In this document: one piece after another, positions 1-10,087 of the stretch
Layout: each line of letters begins with the position of its first letter
How positions within the stretch are numbered: the first letter of the stretch is position 1
Origin: an uncultured Methanobacterium sp.
Lineage (GTDB): Archaea; Methanobacteriota; Methanobacteria; Methanobacteriales; Methanobacteriaceae
DNA length: 64,000 bases
Direction: 5' to 3'
Assembly: GCF_963665055.1 (NCBI RefSeq)
Contig: NZ_OY762015.1
Coordinates: 1,756,501-1,820,500, forward strand
Position numbers and translations under genes: made by a program
The notes under the pieces: generated by a model
What the model saw: the letters and a program-made list of their open reading frames with translations, nothing else
Database searches by the model: none
Told to the model about the DNA's origin: nothing

Positions 1-368
1 ATCTGACCAGGAATTATAAGAATCCCGCTCCCAATGCACTGGGGGATTTAGTTGTGGCTGATGACTATCGAGCCCCAATACTTAATAAGTTTGGAGTTTA
101 CGGGGCTTCTTTATCTAACTCAACTAACAGCTCCAATTTAACAGTTTTAAACAAAAATTTGACCCAACAATATCCATATAAAGACAATATTTACTTCTTT
201 TTTGGTACAAATAACATCCTAACCAATTCATTTGTACTATATAAGATGGTAGGTGTTACTAACACTGGCGTGGACTATGTAGATGCAGTATATTTATTCA
301 ATAATCAAAGTCGAATTTTTGATAATGGAGGCTCCAGAATATACATTAAAAGTAAAACAAGAAAGTGA
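1..368 (+). CDS. C-terminal part of a membrane or surface protein (cut by window edge)
   Basis: A reading frame is open from the first bases (first whole codon at base 3) to a TGA at 366-368, so this is the tail of a gene that begins outside the window. The GTG at 54 is in frame but has no ribosome binding site and need not be a start. The visible 121 residues have no transmembrane segment, contain several N-x-S/T sites (SNSTNSSNLT) and end in a basic tail. The closing pattern, a Y-L-F-N-N stretch followed by I-F-D-N-G-G and I-Y-I-K, resembles the extracytoplasmic C-terminus of archaeal GT-C or DUF2206-type multi-spanning proteins. That family link is a guess. The next gene on the same strand is also a polytopic GT-C-like protein. 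Confidence 0.6.
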   Translation, partial: LTRNYKNPAPNALGDLVVADDYRAPILNKFGVYGASLSNSTNSSNLTVLNKNLTQQYPYKDNIYFFFGTNNILTNSFVLYKMVGVTNTGVDYVDAVYLFNNQSRIFDNGGSRIYIKSKTRK

Positions 369-467
369 TGTGAGGATATTAAACATAAAAGATGTTGTTT
401 TAGTAAATAAAAATTTATCTGGAGTTTAAAACGTTAATTGTTTATTAAAATTTTAACTGGTGGTTAA

Positions 468-2051
468 ATGAATATTACTAAAGATGATTTAAAAAAATTC
501 ATCTGGCTTGCACCAGCCATAATCGCTTTTTTATTAGCTTTAATTCCCACTTTAAAATATCAGTGGCCTTTAAGCTGGGATGTAATTTATCATGTAGTAT
601 TAGCAGATGTCTATGCCAGATATGGATTGGTATTTACAAATCCACTCATCAATGTACCCTATGGTGGAAGTATAGGTTACCCACCACTATTCCATCTTTT
701 AATAGCAGCCCTGGGTATTCTGTTTAAAACTGATTTTTTCCAGATAACCCGGTTTCTTCAGCCCTTCATGGTAATGTTCCTGGTACTATCAGTTACCTAT
801 GTGGGACGTAAATTTTACGGGAGCATAGCTGGGATATCTGCCGGATTTTTAGTAATATCCAGCTTAATATTGGGCACTCGTCTAATCTATCCATTACCTG
901 AAAATTTAGCATTAATATTCCTCACCCTATCTATTTATTGTTATTATTATTCCATATCTGAGAAATCATTAAAATATGGAATTCTGGCAGGATTTCTATT
1001 CATAGTCACATTATTGACCCATCAAGCAGTTCCCATAGTTCTAGTATTAGTAATAACCGCATTTACTCTGGTGGAACTCTTTTTATATCGGGATATTCAG
1101 GTTATAAAAAACTACGGGGCTTTCCTTCTTTTACCTGTGCTGTTTTTGGTAGTAGGAGTGATAGTATTATCCGCAACATACCCGGATGTCTTTACTAATC
1201 TTTTAAATAATGGACATATGGAAATAAACCAGATTATCCTCTCTAATTCTCTAAATCAACCCATAAATCTGTTAAGTTATGGGAAACTTGGCATATTAAC
1301 TGGGATATTCGCTTTAATTGGAGCAGTATTCGCCCTTAAAAGGAGACAGAAAAAAGATATTTTCTTATTCACCTGGATTATCCTGGTTTTTTTATTGATT
1401 AATGCCAACTTATTTGGGGTAAATATTTTATCTTTCAGATTACTAACCTACATTTTAATTCCAGTTTCTATTCTGGGAGGGTTTGGTTTAAGCCAGGTTT
1501 ACTATAAACTCAAAGATTACGAGAGATTTTCCTCCCAGAACTTCAGAACCACATTTTTAGTATCAATGTTAGCATTAGCTACATTTAGTGGCTTTATAAT
1601 TATGGAAAATCCGCAGATAGCCTATAATAATGTTGAAAATCAGTATGGAACAATCCAGATCACACCCACTGATTCCATGGTAGATCTGGCCAACTGGTTT
1701 GACAAAAATGGAAATAAAAATAAGTCCGTATTAACTAACAATCCATATGTCGGTACATTCATTACCGCCAAAACAAGCATGCCACTTAGTGGGGATGACT
1801 TTGGAGAGTTCACGAATTCACCTTCATTAAAACAATACTTTAAAGAAATCGGTATTGGTTATGTAGTTTTGGATAAAAGATTATCATTCCAGTCAACTAA
1901 TGGAACGTTTTATAGGGTTAAATATGATGGGGCTATGTATCCTTTATTTTATTACAGCGGGGATATTCATGCCAATCTAGATGAGATATTACCTAACTTT
2001 GCGACAGTAGTCTATGAAAATAAGGATTTTATAGTCTTAAGTCTTCGATAA
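468..2051 (+). CDS. Polytopic GT-C-like membrane protein (putative lipid-linked sugar transferase)
   Basis: A 527-residue protein with about a dozen hydrophobic segments and a C-terminal hydrophilic domain (about residues 385-527). After the first segment there is an acidic loop, S-W-D38 with H42 and D47, then a G-Y-P-P-L-F-H motif near 70-76. An acidic first extracytoplasmic loop is the hallmark of GT-C glycosyltransferases (PMT, ArnT and AglB relatives), which use dolichyl-phosphate sugars on the outer membrane face. A GGTGG ribosome binding site precedes the ATG. The gene lies 99 bp after the preceding partial gene and converges on the large adhesin. GT-C identity is inferred from topology and motif; substrate is unknown. 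Confidence 0.6.
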   Translation: MNITKDDLKKFIWLAPAIIAFLLALIPTLKYQWPLSWDVIYHVVLADVYARYGLVFTNPLINVPYGGSIGYPPLFHLLIAALGILFKTDFFQITRFLQPFMVMFLVLSVTYVGRKFYGSIAGISAGFLVISSLILGTRLIYPLPENLALIFLTLSIYCYYYSISEKSLKYGILAGFLFIVTLLTHQAVPIVLVLVITAFTLVELFLYRDIQVIKNYGAFLLLPVLFLVVGVIVLSATYPDVFTNLLNNGHMEINQIILSNSLNQPINLLSYGKLGILTGIFALIGAVFALKRRQKKDIFLFTWIILVFLLINANLFGVNILSFRLLTYILIPVSILGGFGLSQVYYKLKDYERFSSQNFRTTFLVSMLALATFSGFIIMENPQIAYNNVENQYGTIQITPTDSMVDLANWFDKNGNKNKSVLTNNPYVGTFITAKTSMPLSGDDFGEFTNSPSLKQYFKEIGIGYVVLDKRLSFQSTNGTFYRVKYDGAMYPLFYYSGDIHANLDEILPNFATVVYENKDFIVLSLR

Positions 2052-2263
2052 TACAAATGATTAATAATTTAAAGGATTCAAATTAAGAATTCATAATTAA
2101 AGTGATTCAATAGTTAACAAGATAGAATAAAATATTTATTTTATTTCTAATTAAAAAAGAGAATGAAAAAATCCCTGAAATGGAGAAAAATGAATAAAAT
2201 TCCATACCATATAGTAAGGAAACCCCTCTGAACTATATAAGGAGAAAAGAAAGGGAAAAAGAA

Positions 2264-2299
2264 AAAATTCCCCGACTTGTGGAAATTAAAGGGAATTTT
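2264..2299 (-). terminator. Hairpin downstream of the adhesin gene
   Basis: A perfect 9-bp inverted repeat (AAAATTCCC at 2264-2272 and GGGAATTTT at 2291-2299) with an 18-nt loop lies just past the adhesin stop. On the minus strand it is followed by T-rich sequence. It sits between convergent genes and could end transcription from both sides. Confidence 0.45.
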
Positions 2300-2335
2300 C
2301 ATTCCTATTTTTCAACATTCCTATTTTTCAAATTT

Positions 2336-5300
2336 TTAGGTAATATTTACCAGTTTAGTAACTGTCATATCATCTAGGGTAGCTGTAACAGTAGCAGTAC
2401 CACTAACTGTACCTGCATTTAATGTAGTAGTTGCTATACCATTGGTTATGTTGGAATTGGTGATGCTTCCCCTGGTAGTGGTGAAACTCACTTCTCCAGT
2501 ATAGGGCACTACACCACTTACACTGGCACCGGTATTATCATGTAACAGATCAACGGTTATGGTAGAACTTCCACCCCGGGGAATGTTCACTGGATTAGCA
2601 GTGATGGTTAATACTATCCAGGTGGTAGTGTTAACTGTACTGGTGACCCTTCCTGCAGTCAGGATATCATGAGCTGTGAAGTTTTCACCCCACCAGTTAT
2701 TGGTCGCATCAACCGTACCACTGCTACTATAAACGTCCATTCCAGTATTATCAGTTATTCTTGAATAATTCACCCTATAATTTCCACCATAATTATAGAT
2801 AACTGACCCATATCCAGTGGTTGCAGTGTTACCTGCGTAAGTATTCCTGGTTTCAGTGGTGGTTCCCCCATCATTGAATATGGCCCCACCCTTACTTGCT
2901 ATATTCTGGGTGAAGTTACTGTTGGTATCATTTAAATTACCACCACCATTGTAGATAGCTCCACCCGAACCGGTTGCATTATTACCGTTGAAGATAGTGT
3001 TGTTTAAGACGATTACTGCACAGTTGAAGATGGCACCACCATGGTATGCCTGGTTACCGGTGAAGTTACTGTTTAAATTTAATGTTCCAATGTTGTAGAT
3101 AGCTCCACCCGCATTGGTTGCAGTGTTACTGTTGAATGTGTTATCTCCACTTAAGTTGGCCACATTATAGATTGCTCCTCCATTGATTGCAGTGTTATTA
3201 TGGAAAGTGGTGCGAGATTCAGTTACTGTAGCATAATTATAGATTGCTCCCCCACAACCATTACTGGCAGTGTTACCGGTGAAGGTGTTGTTGGTCTCAC
3301 TTATAACATTATTGTTATAGACTGCTCCCCCGTTACCAGTAGTTGCGATGTTTCCGACGTATGTGTTGTTTGTTTCGGTTAAATTACCACTGTAATCGTT
3401 GAAAACTGCTCCACCATAGGTTGCTGAGTTCTGGGTGAAGTTACTGCCAGTTACCTTTATATTACCAGCATTATAAAAGGCCCCACCAGAACCAGTTACA
3501 TTGTTAGCAGTGAATCGGGAGTTATTCAAAAGGTTTGATGTACTTAAACCACAGTTAAACACTGCTCCACCATAAGCTGCTTGGTTACCATTGAAGGTGC
3601 TGGTTACATTTAAAACACCAATATTCCAGATGGCTCCACCTTCCCTGGTAGCAGTGTTGCCAGTAAAGGTACTGTTCCCGGTCAAGTTACCATTATTGTA
3701 GACGGCCCCCCCATTGGTGGTTGCAGTGTTATTATTATAGGTGTTGTTTGTTTCGATTGAAACTCCACCAACATCGTTGAAAAGTGCTCCACCATAGGTT
3801 GCTGAGTTCTGGGTGAAGTTACTGCCAGTTACATTGAAAGTACTGCTGCTGCTGATGTAAATAACTCCCCCCAGGTTAGTGGCACTGTTACCAGTGCAAC
3901 TGCAATTTGATAAAATTATGTTACCACCATCGTTGAAAATCGCCCCACCATAAGCTGCCTGGTTTGAAGTGTATTTACTGCGAGTATCAGTTATAGTACT
4001 ACCGCCACAGTTATAGATGGCCCCTCCAAGGTTAGTTGCACTGTTTCCAGTGAATATACAGTTGGTTAAAGTACTTCCAGCCCCCCCGTTAAAGAGTGCT
4101 CCACCATAAGCAGCTTGGTTACCATTGAAGGTGCCTGATTCATTTAAAGTACCTATGTTGAAGATGGATCCACCGTAAAACGCACGGTTACCAGTGAATG
4201 TACTATTACCAGTTAAAGTACCAATATTGTAGATTGCTCCTCCGTTAACTGTTGCAGTGTTATTGTTATATGTGTTATTTGTTTCGTTTGAAACTCCACC
4301 AACATCGTTAAAAATTGCCCCACCATAGGTTGCTGAGTTCTGGATGAAATTACTCCCTGTTATATTGAATATGCTACTGCTGCTGACGTAAATAACTCCC
4401 CCCAAGTTAGTGGCACTGTTAGCAGCGAAGTTGGAAGTTGATACAATCAGGGTTCCTCCATCGTTGAATATGGCTCCACCATAAGCTGCAGTATTGTTAT
4501 TGAAGGTGGAGTTTGTGATATTAATTTTGCTACCAAAGAAGTTGTAGATGGCTCCACCAAGACTACTGGCAGTGTTTCGGATGAAGGTGCAGTTTTCTAT
4601 TATTAAATTACCGTAGTTGTAGATAGCACCACCATTTGCTCCCATACCATTTTCAATTAATAAATTCTCCAGATACAGGGTAACACCAGAATTAACCATA
4701 AATATCTGCATATTACTACCATCTATAGTTGCTGTACCCCCATTAAGCACTTTGAAAACAAGATTTTTATTAATATTAAGACTGTTTTCAGTGAAAGTCT
4801 TGCCACTGGCCAGCATTATAGTATCACCTGATAATGCGACATTAATAGCCTCAGCAATTGTCCCGTAACTTCCAATTAATATATTATTTCGGTATATAAA
4901 CACAGGCAATGATGAGTTTACTGCTATCAAGGTTGAAACTGTTGTGTTGTCAACGGTTGCAGATATACTGGTGGAACCAGCTTTATTTGGACTGAAAATG
5001 GATTTTGCCACACCGTTAACCAGAGCTGTGCTTGTGGGGTTAAAACTTCCCTGAGTTGTGTTGAAAGTAGCCATCACCCCACTGAAAATGTTTGCAGTAG
5101 TTGGACCATAGTAATTTCCCTGATTATCATGTAATAAATCTGCAGTGACATTAGCCACATCATTCAATGAAATACTATTAGGACTAGCGGTGATAGTTAA
5201 AACCAGCCACTTAGTTACAGTACCTATTATCCTTCCACTACTTTGGGGGTTGGTTCCTTGTAAATTTGATCCCCACCAGTTAAGTTCGGCATTTACTGAA

Positions 5301-7843
5301 CCACCCGTGATGTATATGTCTATTCCTGTGTTTGCTATTATTCTGGAATAATTCACAATTAAGTTACCGTTACTGTAGAATGCTCCACCTTTCTCAGCTG
5401 TGTTGTTGCTGAAGTTGCTGATAATAACATTTACGTTAGATTGTACTGTGTTGAATATAGCCCCACCATCATTGGTTGCACTGTTATTCTGGAAATTGGC
5501 GTTTTCTAGTACGGAAGTACCACCATTCCAAAGGGCTCCACCATTAAGTGCAGAATTATTAGAAAATAGTGAGTTTTTAAGATTTAAAGTATTGTTATAG
5601 TTGTAGATAGCTCCTCCGTAACCATTGATTGCAGTGTTTTTGTCAAATACATTATAATTTATTGTTAAAGTACCTTTATAGTTATATATAGCCCCACCAT
5701 AACCATTAGGGGCAGAATTACCAGTGTAAGTGTTGTTGTTGGTGGTTGTACTTGCACCGTTATCATTAAAGAGAGCTCCGCCAAAACCATTATTTGTTAC
5801 AGTGTTGTTGTTGAAATTACAGTAAGTCTGGGTAATTGTACCCGTGTTGTAGATAGCACCACCCTTAGTTGCAGTGTTACTGTTAAATGAATTATAACTT
5901 TCAGATATTATTAGGCCTGTGTTAAATATTGCTCCACCAGTTGCAGTGGCTGTGTTGCCATTGAAGGTGTTATTGGTTTCTGTTAAATAACCAATGTTAT
6001 TTACCAGGGCTCCACCAATCATTGCAGAGTTATTGGTGTAGATATTATTGTTTTGGGTTAAGGTTCCCCCATCATTGAAAACAGCCCCACCATAACCGTT
6101 AGGTGCCTGGTTATTTGTGAAAGTGTTATTGTTATCTGTTGATTTAACATTGGTAAATATTGCCCCACCAAAACCAAAACCACCATCCCCATTAGGGGCT
6201 ATACTGTTACCATTGAAGGTGCTGTTGGTGTTGGTACAATTACCATTGTTGTATATTGCCCCACCATAACCATGACTGGCATAGTTACTGGTGAAAGTGT
6301 TTTGTGTTTCATTTAAGGTACCATTGAAGTTGTAAATAGCACCTCCAAATGCTGCTGTGTTCCGGGTAAAACTACTACCCGTAACCTCCACATTACTGGT
6401 ACTGAAGATGGCACCACCATCATTGGTTGCAGTATTACCAGTGAAGGTGCTGTTAGTACATCTTAAATTACCCTGGTTATCAATAGCTCCCCCGTTACTA
6501 TTATTGGCAGTGTTACCTGTGAAAGTGTTGTGAGTTTCCTGTACTGTTCCACTGTTGAATATGGCCCCGCCATTAGCCTGGGATGTGTTATTGTTAAAAG
6601 TGTTATTGCTTTCGGTTAACACTCCTATATTGTTGTAGATAGCCCCCCCATTATCATTAGCAGTGTTATTGTTAAAGGTACTATTTGAGATATTGGAAGT
6701 ACCAATGCTGAGTATGGCCCCACCAAGATCACCTGCAGCGTTTGAGGTGAAGCTGCAGTTTACCGCCTCCAGAGTACTGCTGTAATAGTTCACGATTGCC
6801 CCGCCACTTCCACTTTGGGCTTGGTTACTGGTGAAGATGTTATTGGTTTGGTGTACTGTTCCACCGTTGTTGTAGATAGCTCCACCGTTACTAGTTGCAA
6901 TGTTACCATTGTAAGTGTTCCTGGTTTCTGTTATGGATCCACCATTGTTCATAACAGCCCCGCCATTTACGGCGGTGTTACCGGTGAAGGTGTTGTTTGT
7001 GGTATTCAAATTACTGACAGTGTAGATGGCACCACCTTGATTTGTGGCAGTGTTGCTGGTGAAGGTACTTCCTGTTTCGGTTAAACTGGCTCCTGCCTCG
7101 TTTATTATGGCTCCTCCTAAACCATTTTTTGCAAGGTTGCTGGTGAAGTTGTTAGTGTTTCCAGCCATAATACCCCCATTGTAGATGGCACCACCGTTAT
7201 TATTGGCAGTGTTACTGGTAAAGGAGTTATTTGAGTCATTTATTAGGCCAATATTGTAAATGGCCCCCCCATAATTTGCAGTGTTACCGGTGAAGGTACA
7301 ACGGGATAGAGTTATGGTTCCACCGTTGTTAAAGATAGCTCCTCCCATAACTGCGTTATTATTGATAAATCTACAGTTGGTTAAAACTAAATTACCACCA
7401 TTGTTATTGATTGCCGCACCATTCAGTGTTGTTTTCCCATTGGCAATGGTTAAATTGGTTGCATTTAAGCTCACTCCAGATGCAACGTTGAATATTTTCC
7501 CTGCCTGGTTCCCATTTATTATGGTGTTATTTTGACTGGCCCCGACTATGCTCATGTTCTTGTTTATATTAATATTATATTCATTGTAAGTTCCATCAGC
7601 CACGTAAACGGTGCCTCCACTTGCCACTGTACCAACAGCATTGGTCACCGTGGCTTTAGGCCCGTTTACACCACTGGTGTAATTTGCGTAAAACCCATTC
7701 CAGTTATCATTTCCTTGAGTATTTACATAAATTGTAGTATTATTCGCTGCGTCTACTGCGTTTAATCCAAAAGAACCTATAAAAAGAAATGCTATTAGAA
7801 ATAAACTCATTTTAACCATTAACTTATTGGTTTCGTTCATCAT
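2336..7843 (-). CDS. Giant adhesin-like protein: two beta-helix/Ig-like blocks
   Basis: 1835 residues. Residues 1-32 form a Sec signal peptide ending V-D-A-A. Dozens of units of about 20 residues with the pattern G-G-A-I-Y-N and N-N-T/S-F-x-x-N follow, as in chlamydial polymorphic outer membrane proteins and the right-handed beta-helices of methanogen adhesin-like proteins. The helix ends in an N-W-W-G cap near residue 855 and is followed by a bacterial-Ig/invasin-like domain (about 875-978). The plan then repeats: strand-rich linker (about 978-1055), second helix, second N-W-W-G near 1715, second Ig-like domain (about 1740-1835). The protein ends inside that Ig domain with no transmembrane anchor or pseudomurein-binding repeat visible. 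A GGAG site precedes the ATG. Probable role: adhesion or surface coating. Confidence 0.9.
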   Translation of the reverse strand: MMNETNKLMVKMSLFLIAFLFIGSFGLNAVDAANNTTIYVNTQGNDNWNGFYANYTSGVNGPKATVTNAVGTVASGGTVYVADGTYNEYNININKNMSIVGASQNNTIINGNQAGKIFNVASGVSLNATNLTIANGKTTLNGAAINNNGGNLVLTNCRFINNNAVMGGAIFNNGGTITLSRCTFTGNTANYGGAIYNIGLINDSNNSFTSNTANNNGGAIYNGGIMAGNTNNFTSNLAKNGLGGAIINEAGASLTETGSTFTSNTATNQGGAIYTVSNLNTTNNTFTGNTAVNGGAVMNNGGSITETRNTYNGNIATSNGGAIYNNGGTVHQTNNIFTSNQAQSGSGGAIVNYYSSTLEAVNCSFTSNAAGDLGGAILSIGTSNISNSTFNNNTANDNGGAIYNNIGVLTESNNTFNNNTSQANGGAIFNSGTVQETHNTFTGNTANNSNGGAIDNQGNLRCTNSTFTGNTATNDGGAIFSTSNVEVTGSSFTRNTAAFGGAIYNFNGTLNETQNTFTSNYASHGYGGAIYNNGNCTNTNSTFNGNSIAPNGDGGFGFGGAIFTNVKSTDNNNTFTNNQAPNGYGGAVFNDGGTLTQNNNIYTNNSAMIGGALVNNIGYLTETNNTFNGNTATATGGAIFNTGLIISESYNSFNSNTATKGGAIYNTGTITQTYCNFNNNTVTNNGFGGALFNDNGASTTTNNNTYTGNSAPNGYGGAIYNYKGTLTINYNVFDKNTAINGYGGAIYNYNNTLNLKNSLFSNNSALNGGALWNGGTSVLENANFQNNSATNDGGAIFNTVQSNVNVIISNFSNNTAEKGGAFYSNGNLIVNYSRIIANTGIDIYITGGSVNAELNWWGSNLQGTNPQSSGRIIGTVTKWLVLTITASPNSISLNDVANVTADLLHDNQGNYYGPTTANIFSGVMATFNTTQGSFNPTSTALVNGVAKSIFSPNKAGSTSISATVDNTTVSTLIAVNSSLPVFIYRNNILIGSYGTIAEAINVALSGDTIMLASGKTFTENSLNINKNLVFKVLNGGTATIDGSNMQIFMVNSGVTLYLENLLIENGMGANGGAIYNYGNLIIENCTFIRNTASSLGGAIYNFFGSKINITNSTFNNNTAAYGGAIFNDGGTLIVSTSNFAANSATNLGGVIYVSSSSIFNITGSNFIQNSATYGGAIFNDVGGVSNETNNTYNNNTATVNGGAIYNIGTLTGNSTFTGNRAFYGGSIFNIGTLNESGTFNGNQAAYGGALFNGGAGSTLTNCIFTGNSATNLGGAIYNCGGSTITDTRSKYTSNQAAYGGAIFNDGGNIILSNCSCTGNSATNLGGVIYISSSSTFNVTGSNFTQNSATYGGALFNDVGGVSIETNNTYNNNTATTNGGAVYNNGNLTGNSTFTGNTATREGGAIWNIGVLNVTSTFNGNQAAYGGAVFNCGLSTSNLLNNSRFTANNVTGSGGAFYNAGNIKVTGSNFTQNSATYGGAVFNDYSGNLTETNNTYVGNIATTGNGGAVYNNNVISETNNTFTGNTASNGCGGAIYNYATVTESRTTFHNNTAINGGAIYNVANLSGDNTFNSNTATNAGGAIYNIGTLNLNSNFTGNQAYHGGAIFNCAVIVLNNTIFNGNNATGSGGAIYNGGGNLNDTNSNFTQNIASKGGAIFNDGGTTTETRNTYAGNTATTGYGSVIYNYGGNYRVNYSRITDNTGMDVYSSSGTVDATNNWWGENFTAHDILTAGRVTSTVNTTTWIVLTITANPVNIPRGGSSTITVDLLHDNTGASVSGVVPYTGEVSFTTTRGSITNSNITNGIATTTLNAGTVSGTATVTATLDDMTVTKLVNIT

Positions 7844-8286
7844 CTTATCTCCTAATCCTTGAATCCCCTTATTAATTATTATCTTAATCTTATTTCGTCT
7901 TATTTAGTGTTAATGGTAAGGAAAAACTAATTCAGTTTTTTATTATGCTTTTTTAATGGTATGTATTCACATATATAAAGATAATTTAACCTCTTTTGTG
8001 ACATATTTCACAAAAAGGTTTTATTGATAAAAAAAGTCATGATTAGAAATATTGGATAAAATGGAAATTAATACATGAAAACTAATAAAATACTGATAAA
8101 AGCTAATAAAAATAATGTTAACTGGTTTATTAAAAAATATCGAAAAATGAAAAAGATTAAATCCAGATAATTCCATCATTAAAGTAGAAAAACCTTTAAA
8201 AAATGAAAAAGAAGAAATTTAACTTGAAATTGAAGAAAGGTTTTTTAAATAAGTCATTCCATTAATTATTACCTCAAACTTTTTAA
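7844..8286. other. Intergenic region with the adhesin promoter
   Basis: 443 bp without a supported gene. On the minus strand a TATA-like TTTATATAT lies at 7971-7979, about 130 bp before the adhesin ATG, which predicts a leader of about 100 nt. The rest is AT-rich with degenerate AAAAATGAAAAAG-like runs. Confidence 0.4.
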
Positions 8287-9162
8287 TTAGTTTATTCCAT
8301 CGATTATTCCCTTAAAAAAAGGTTTTAACGCTTTGAATTCTTTATCATAAAATAGATAGACCCCTATCTTATACCATAGTTTGATAATGAAGAAATAGAT
8401 TAAAAAATTCCGGTAATGTTGTTTATCTAAATGTTTTTTCAAAAACCAGAACATATTACGGGTCATTTGATATTCATGAAACCCGTTGATGGTCCGACTG
8501 GAAGATCTTACTTTGTGCCACATTTTAGCCTGGGGGGCGTACAGTAACCTATATCCTTCTTTAAAGGCACGTACACACCAATCAGTTTCCTCAAAGTAAG
8601 CAAAATATATTTCATCCAGATAACCAATTTTCTCGAATAATTCCCTCCGGGTAAACAATGCACAACCACTAACATAATCCACATCGGTTATCTCTTCATA
8701 TTGCCCCCGGTCTATTTCATCTCCTCCGAATAATCTAACATCCCCAGTAAGCCAGTTTATTCTCCCACCACCAGCAGCCCAAATTTTCTGGGGCTCATCA
8801 TAATAATAGATTTTAGGCCCCACAACACCCCCATCTTTTTGATTTTCAAGGACTTTTAACAACTCTTTTAACAGATGGGAATCAACTATGGTGTCATTAT
8901 TAAGCAATAAAACATAATCGCCCTGGGAATGTTTTATGCCTATATTGTTTCCCATGGCAACCCCCACATTCTCTTTATTTTTAATTAATTTAATCTCAGG
9001 ATAATTCTCTTCTAAAATTTCACAAGAACCATCAGTTGAACCATTATCCACTACTATAATTTCATAATTGGAGTAATCCAACTTTTTAAGAGATTCTAAA
9101 CACTCCAATAAAACTTCTTTACCATTCCAATTCAATGTAACTATTGAAACCAATTTTTCCAA
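8287..9162 (-). CDS. Family 2 glycosyltransferase, rhamnosyltransferase-like
   Basis: A cytosolic GT-A fold enzyme of about 291 residues that would transfer a nucleotide-activated sugar in surface glycan assembly. The N-terminus has V-S-I-V-T-L-N-W-N-G, then V-V-D-N-G-S-T-D-G-S, and L-L-N-N-D-T supplies the DxD-like metal site. Further on, D-E-x-Y-F-A-Y-F-E-E-T-D-W-C is the usual acceptor-side signature of RfbF/WbbL-like enzymes. The longest frame starts with GTG at 9171, but that codon overlaps the AGGTGA ribosome binding site, so TTG at 9162 is preferred. It is the last gene of the minus-strand surface cluster. The sugar transferred is not deducible. Confidence 0.88.
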   Translation of the reverse strand: MEKLVSIVTLNWNGKEVLLECLESLKKLDYSNYEIIVVDNGSTDGSCEILEENYPEIKLIKNKENVGVAMGNNIGIKHSQGDYVLLLNNDTIVDSHLLKELLKVLENQKDGGVVGPKIYYYDEPQKIWAAGGGRINWLTGDVRLFGGDEIDRGQYEEITDVDYVSGCALFTRRELFEKIGYLDEIYFAYFEETDWCVRAFKEGYRLLYAPQAKMWHKVRSSSRTINGFHEYQMTRNMFWFLKKHLDKQHYRNFLIYFFIIKLWYKIGVYLFYDKEFKALKPFFKGIIDGIN

Positions 9163-9317
9163 GGGATTCACCTTTAAAAGGAAGTTTTAAATTCAGTGCT
9201 TAATTTAAAGTGATTTGATGATTAATTGATAGACTTCTTAACTTTATTAAACCTGATTAAACTAAATTATACTTGATTATAATAGATTGAATCATCATAT
9301 TAGAAGTATAGATCGGT

Positions 9318-10067
9318 TTATAAATTTTCAGAAACTATATCTAAAAATGTATTGAACTTACGCCATAAAGTCTCTCTTTGGAAATTCAAACTTAATAGAG
9401 TACTCCAATTATCCATGGTGGTGTAAATGAACAGGTAAGAATTTTTATGTTTTTTCAATATTTTTTTTAATGTACGGTAATATTCCTTATTATAGGATGA
9501 AATTCCATTGGATTTATGATATACGTTACTGGGAATAACATAGGAATTTAATCCCAATTTTTTCATACTTAAACTGTAATCTACAGCATATAAGTGCCAG
9601 TTATCGCAAACATCTTCATCAAATTTAAAATCTTCAAAAACTTTTTTGGGAATAATTATTAAAACTTCATCCACAGTTTGAACTTTTTTGGGTTCAGTAA
9701 TCTGGAACCGGCCGGCAGGTTTGAAATTATCACCATGCTTTACATTCGTCACCACTCCTCTACGGTTCAATTTACCGGCAACACTTGCAATTCCAGTATC
9801 AGGTAATGATTCTAATGCTTTCTCAAAATTTTCCAGTGTATCATCTGTACATAGAGCCACGTCCTGATGAACAAACATCAGATATTTCCCATTGGAAATC
9901 ATACCACCATGGTTTAAAGCTTCAGCAGCAGATTTAAACTGATTTTCCCGATTATCTAAAAGAATCAGTTCATATTCTTTTGTCTGGTGTTTCAAACTTT
10001 CAAGTAAAAATCTGTTTAAAATTTCCTCGTCATTGTAAACACAGATTATCGAGATCATTTTTCTCAT
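9318..10067 (-). CDS. Glycosyltransferase family 2-like protein (Glyco_tranf_2_5 type)
   Basis: 249 residues. The N-terminus I-S-I-I-C-V-Y-N-D matches the GT2 nucleotide-sugar binding strand, L-I-L-L-D-N-R follows, and M-F-V-H-Q-D-V is the metal-site strand typical of the F-x-H-Q-D-V subgroup (PF13712-like). A W-H-L-Y-A-V-D-Y-S-L segment lies in the acceptor half. The ATG lies 20 bp after the stop of the prenyltransferase gene and has no clear ribosome binding site, which suggests translation within one operon mRNA. It probably adds a sugar to the product of the neighbouring membrane enzymes. Confidence 0.75.
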   Translation of the reverse strand: MRKMISIICVYNDEEILNRFLLESLKHQTKEYELILLDNRENQFKSAAEALNHGGMISNGKYLMFVHQDVALCTDDTLENFEKALESLPDTGIASVAGKLNRRGVVTNVKHGDNFKPAGRFQITEPKKVQTVDEVLIIIPKKVFEDFKFDEDVCDNWHLYAVDYSLSMKKLGLNSYVIPSNVYHKSNGISSYNKEYYRTLKKILKKHKNSYLFIYTTMDNWSTLLSLNFQRETLWRKFNTFLDIVSENL

Positions 10068-10087
10068 TTTACAAAAATTTTCACATT

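Noticed and set aside
3200..7765. Several plus-strand open frames (60-89 codons) opposite the adhesin gene
   Set aside because: They are mirror frames of the repetitive beta-helix coding sequence, lack ribosome binding sites and have no plausible protein pattern.
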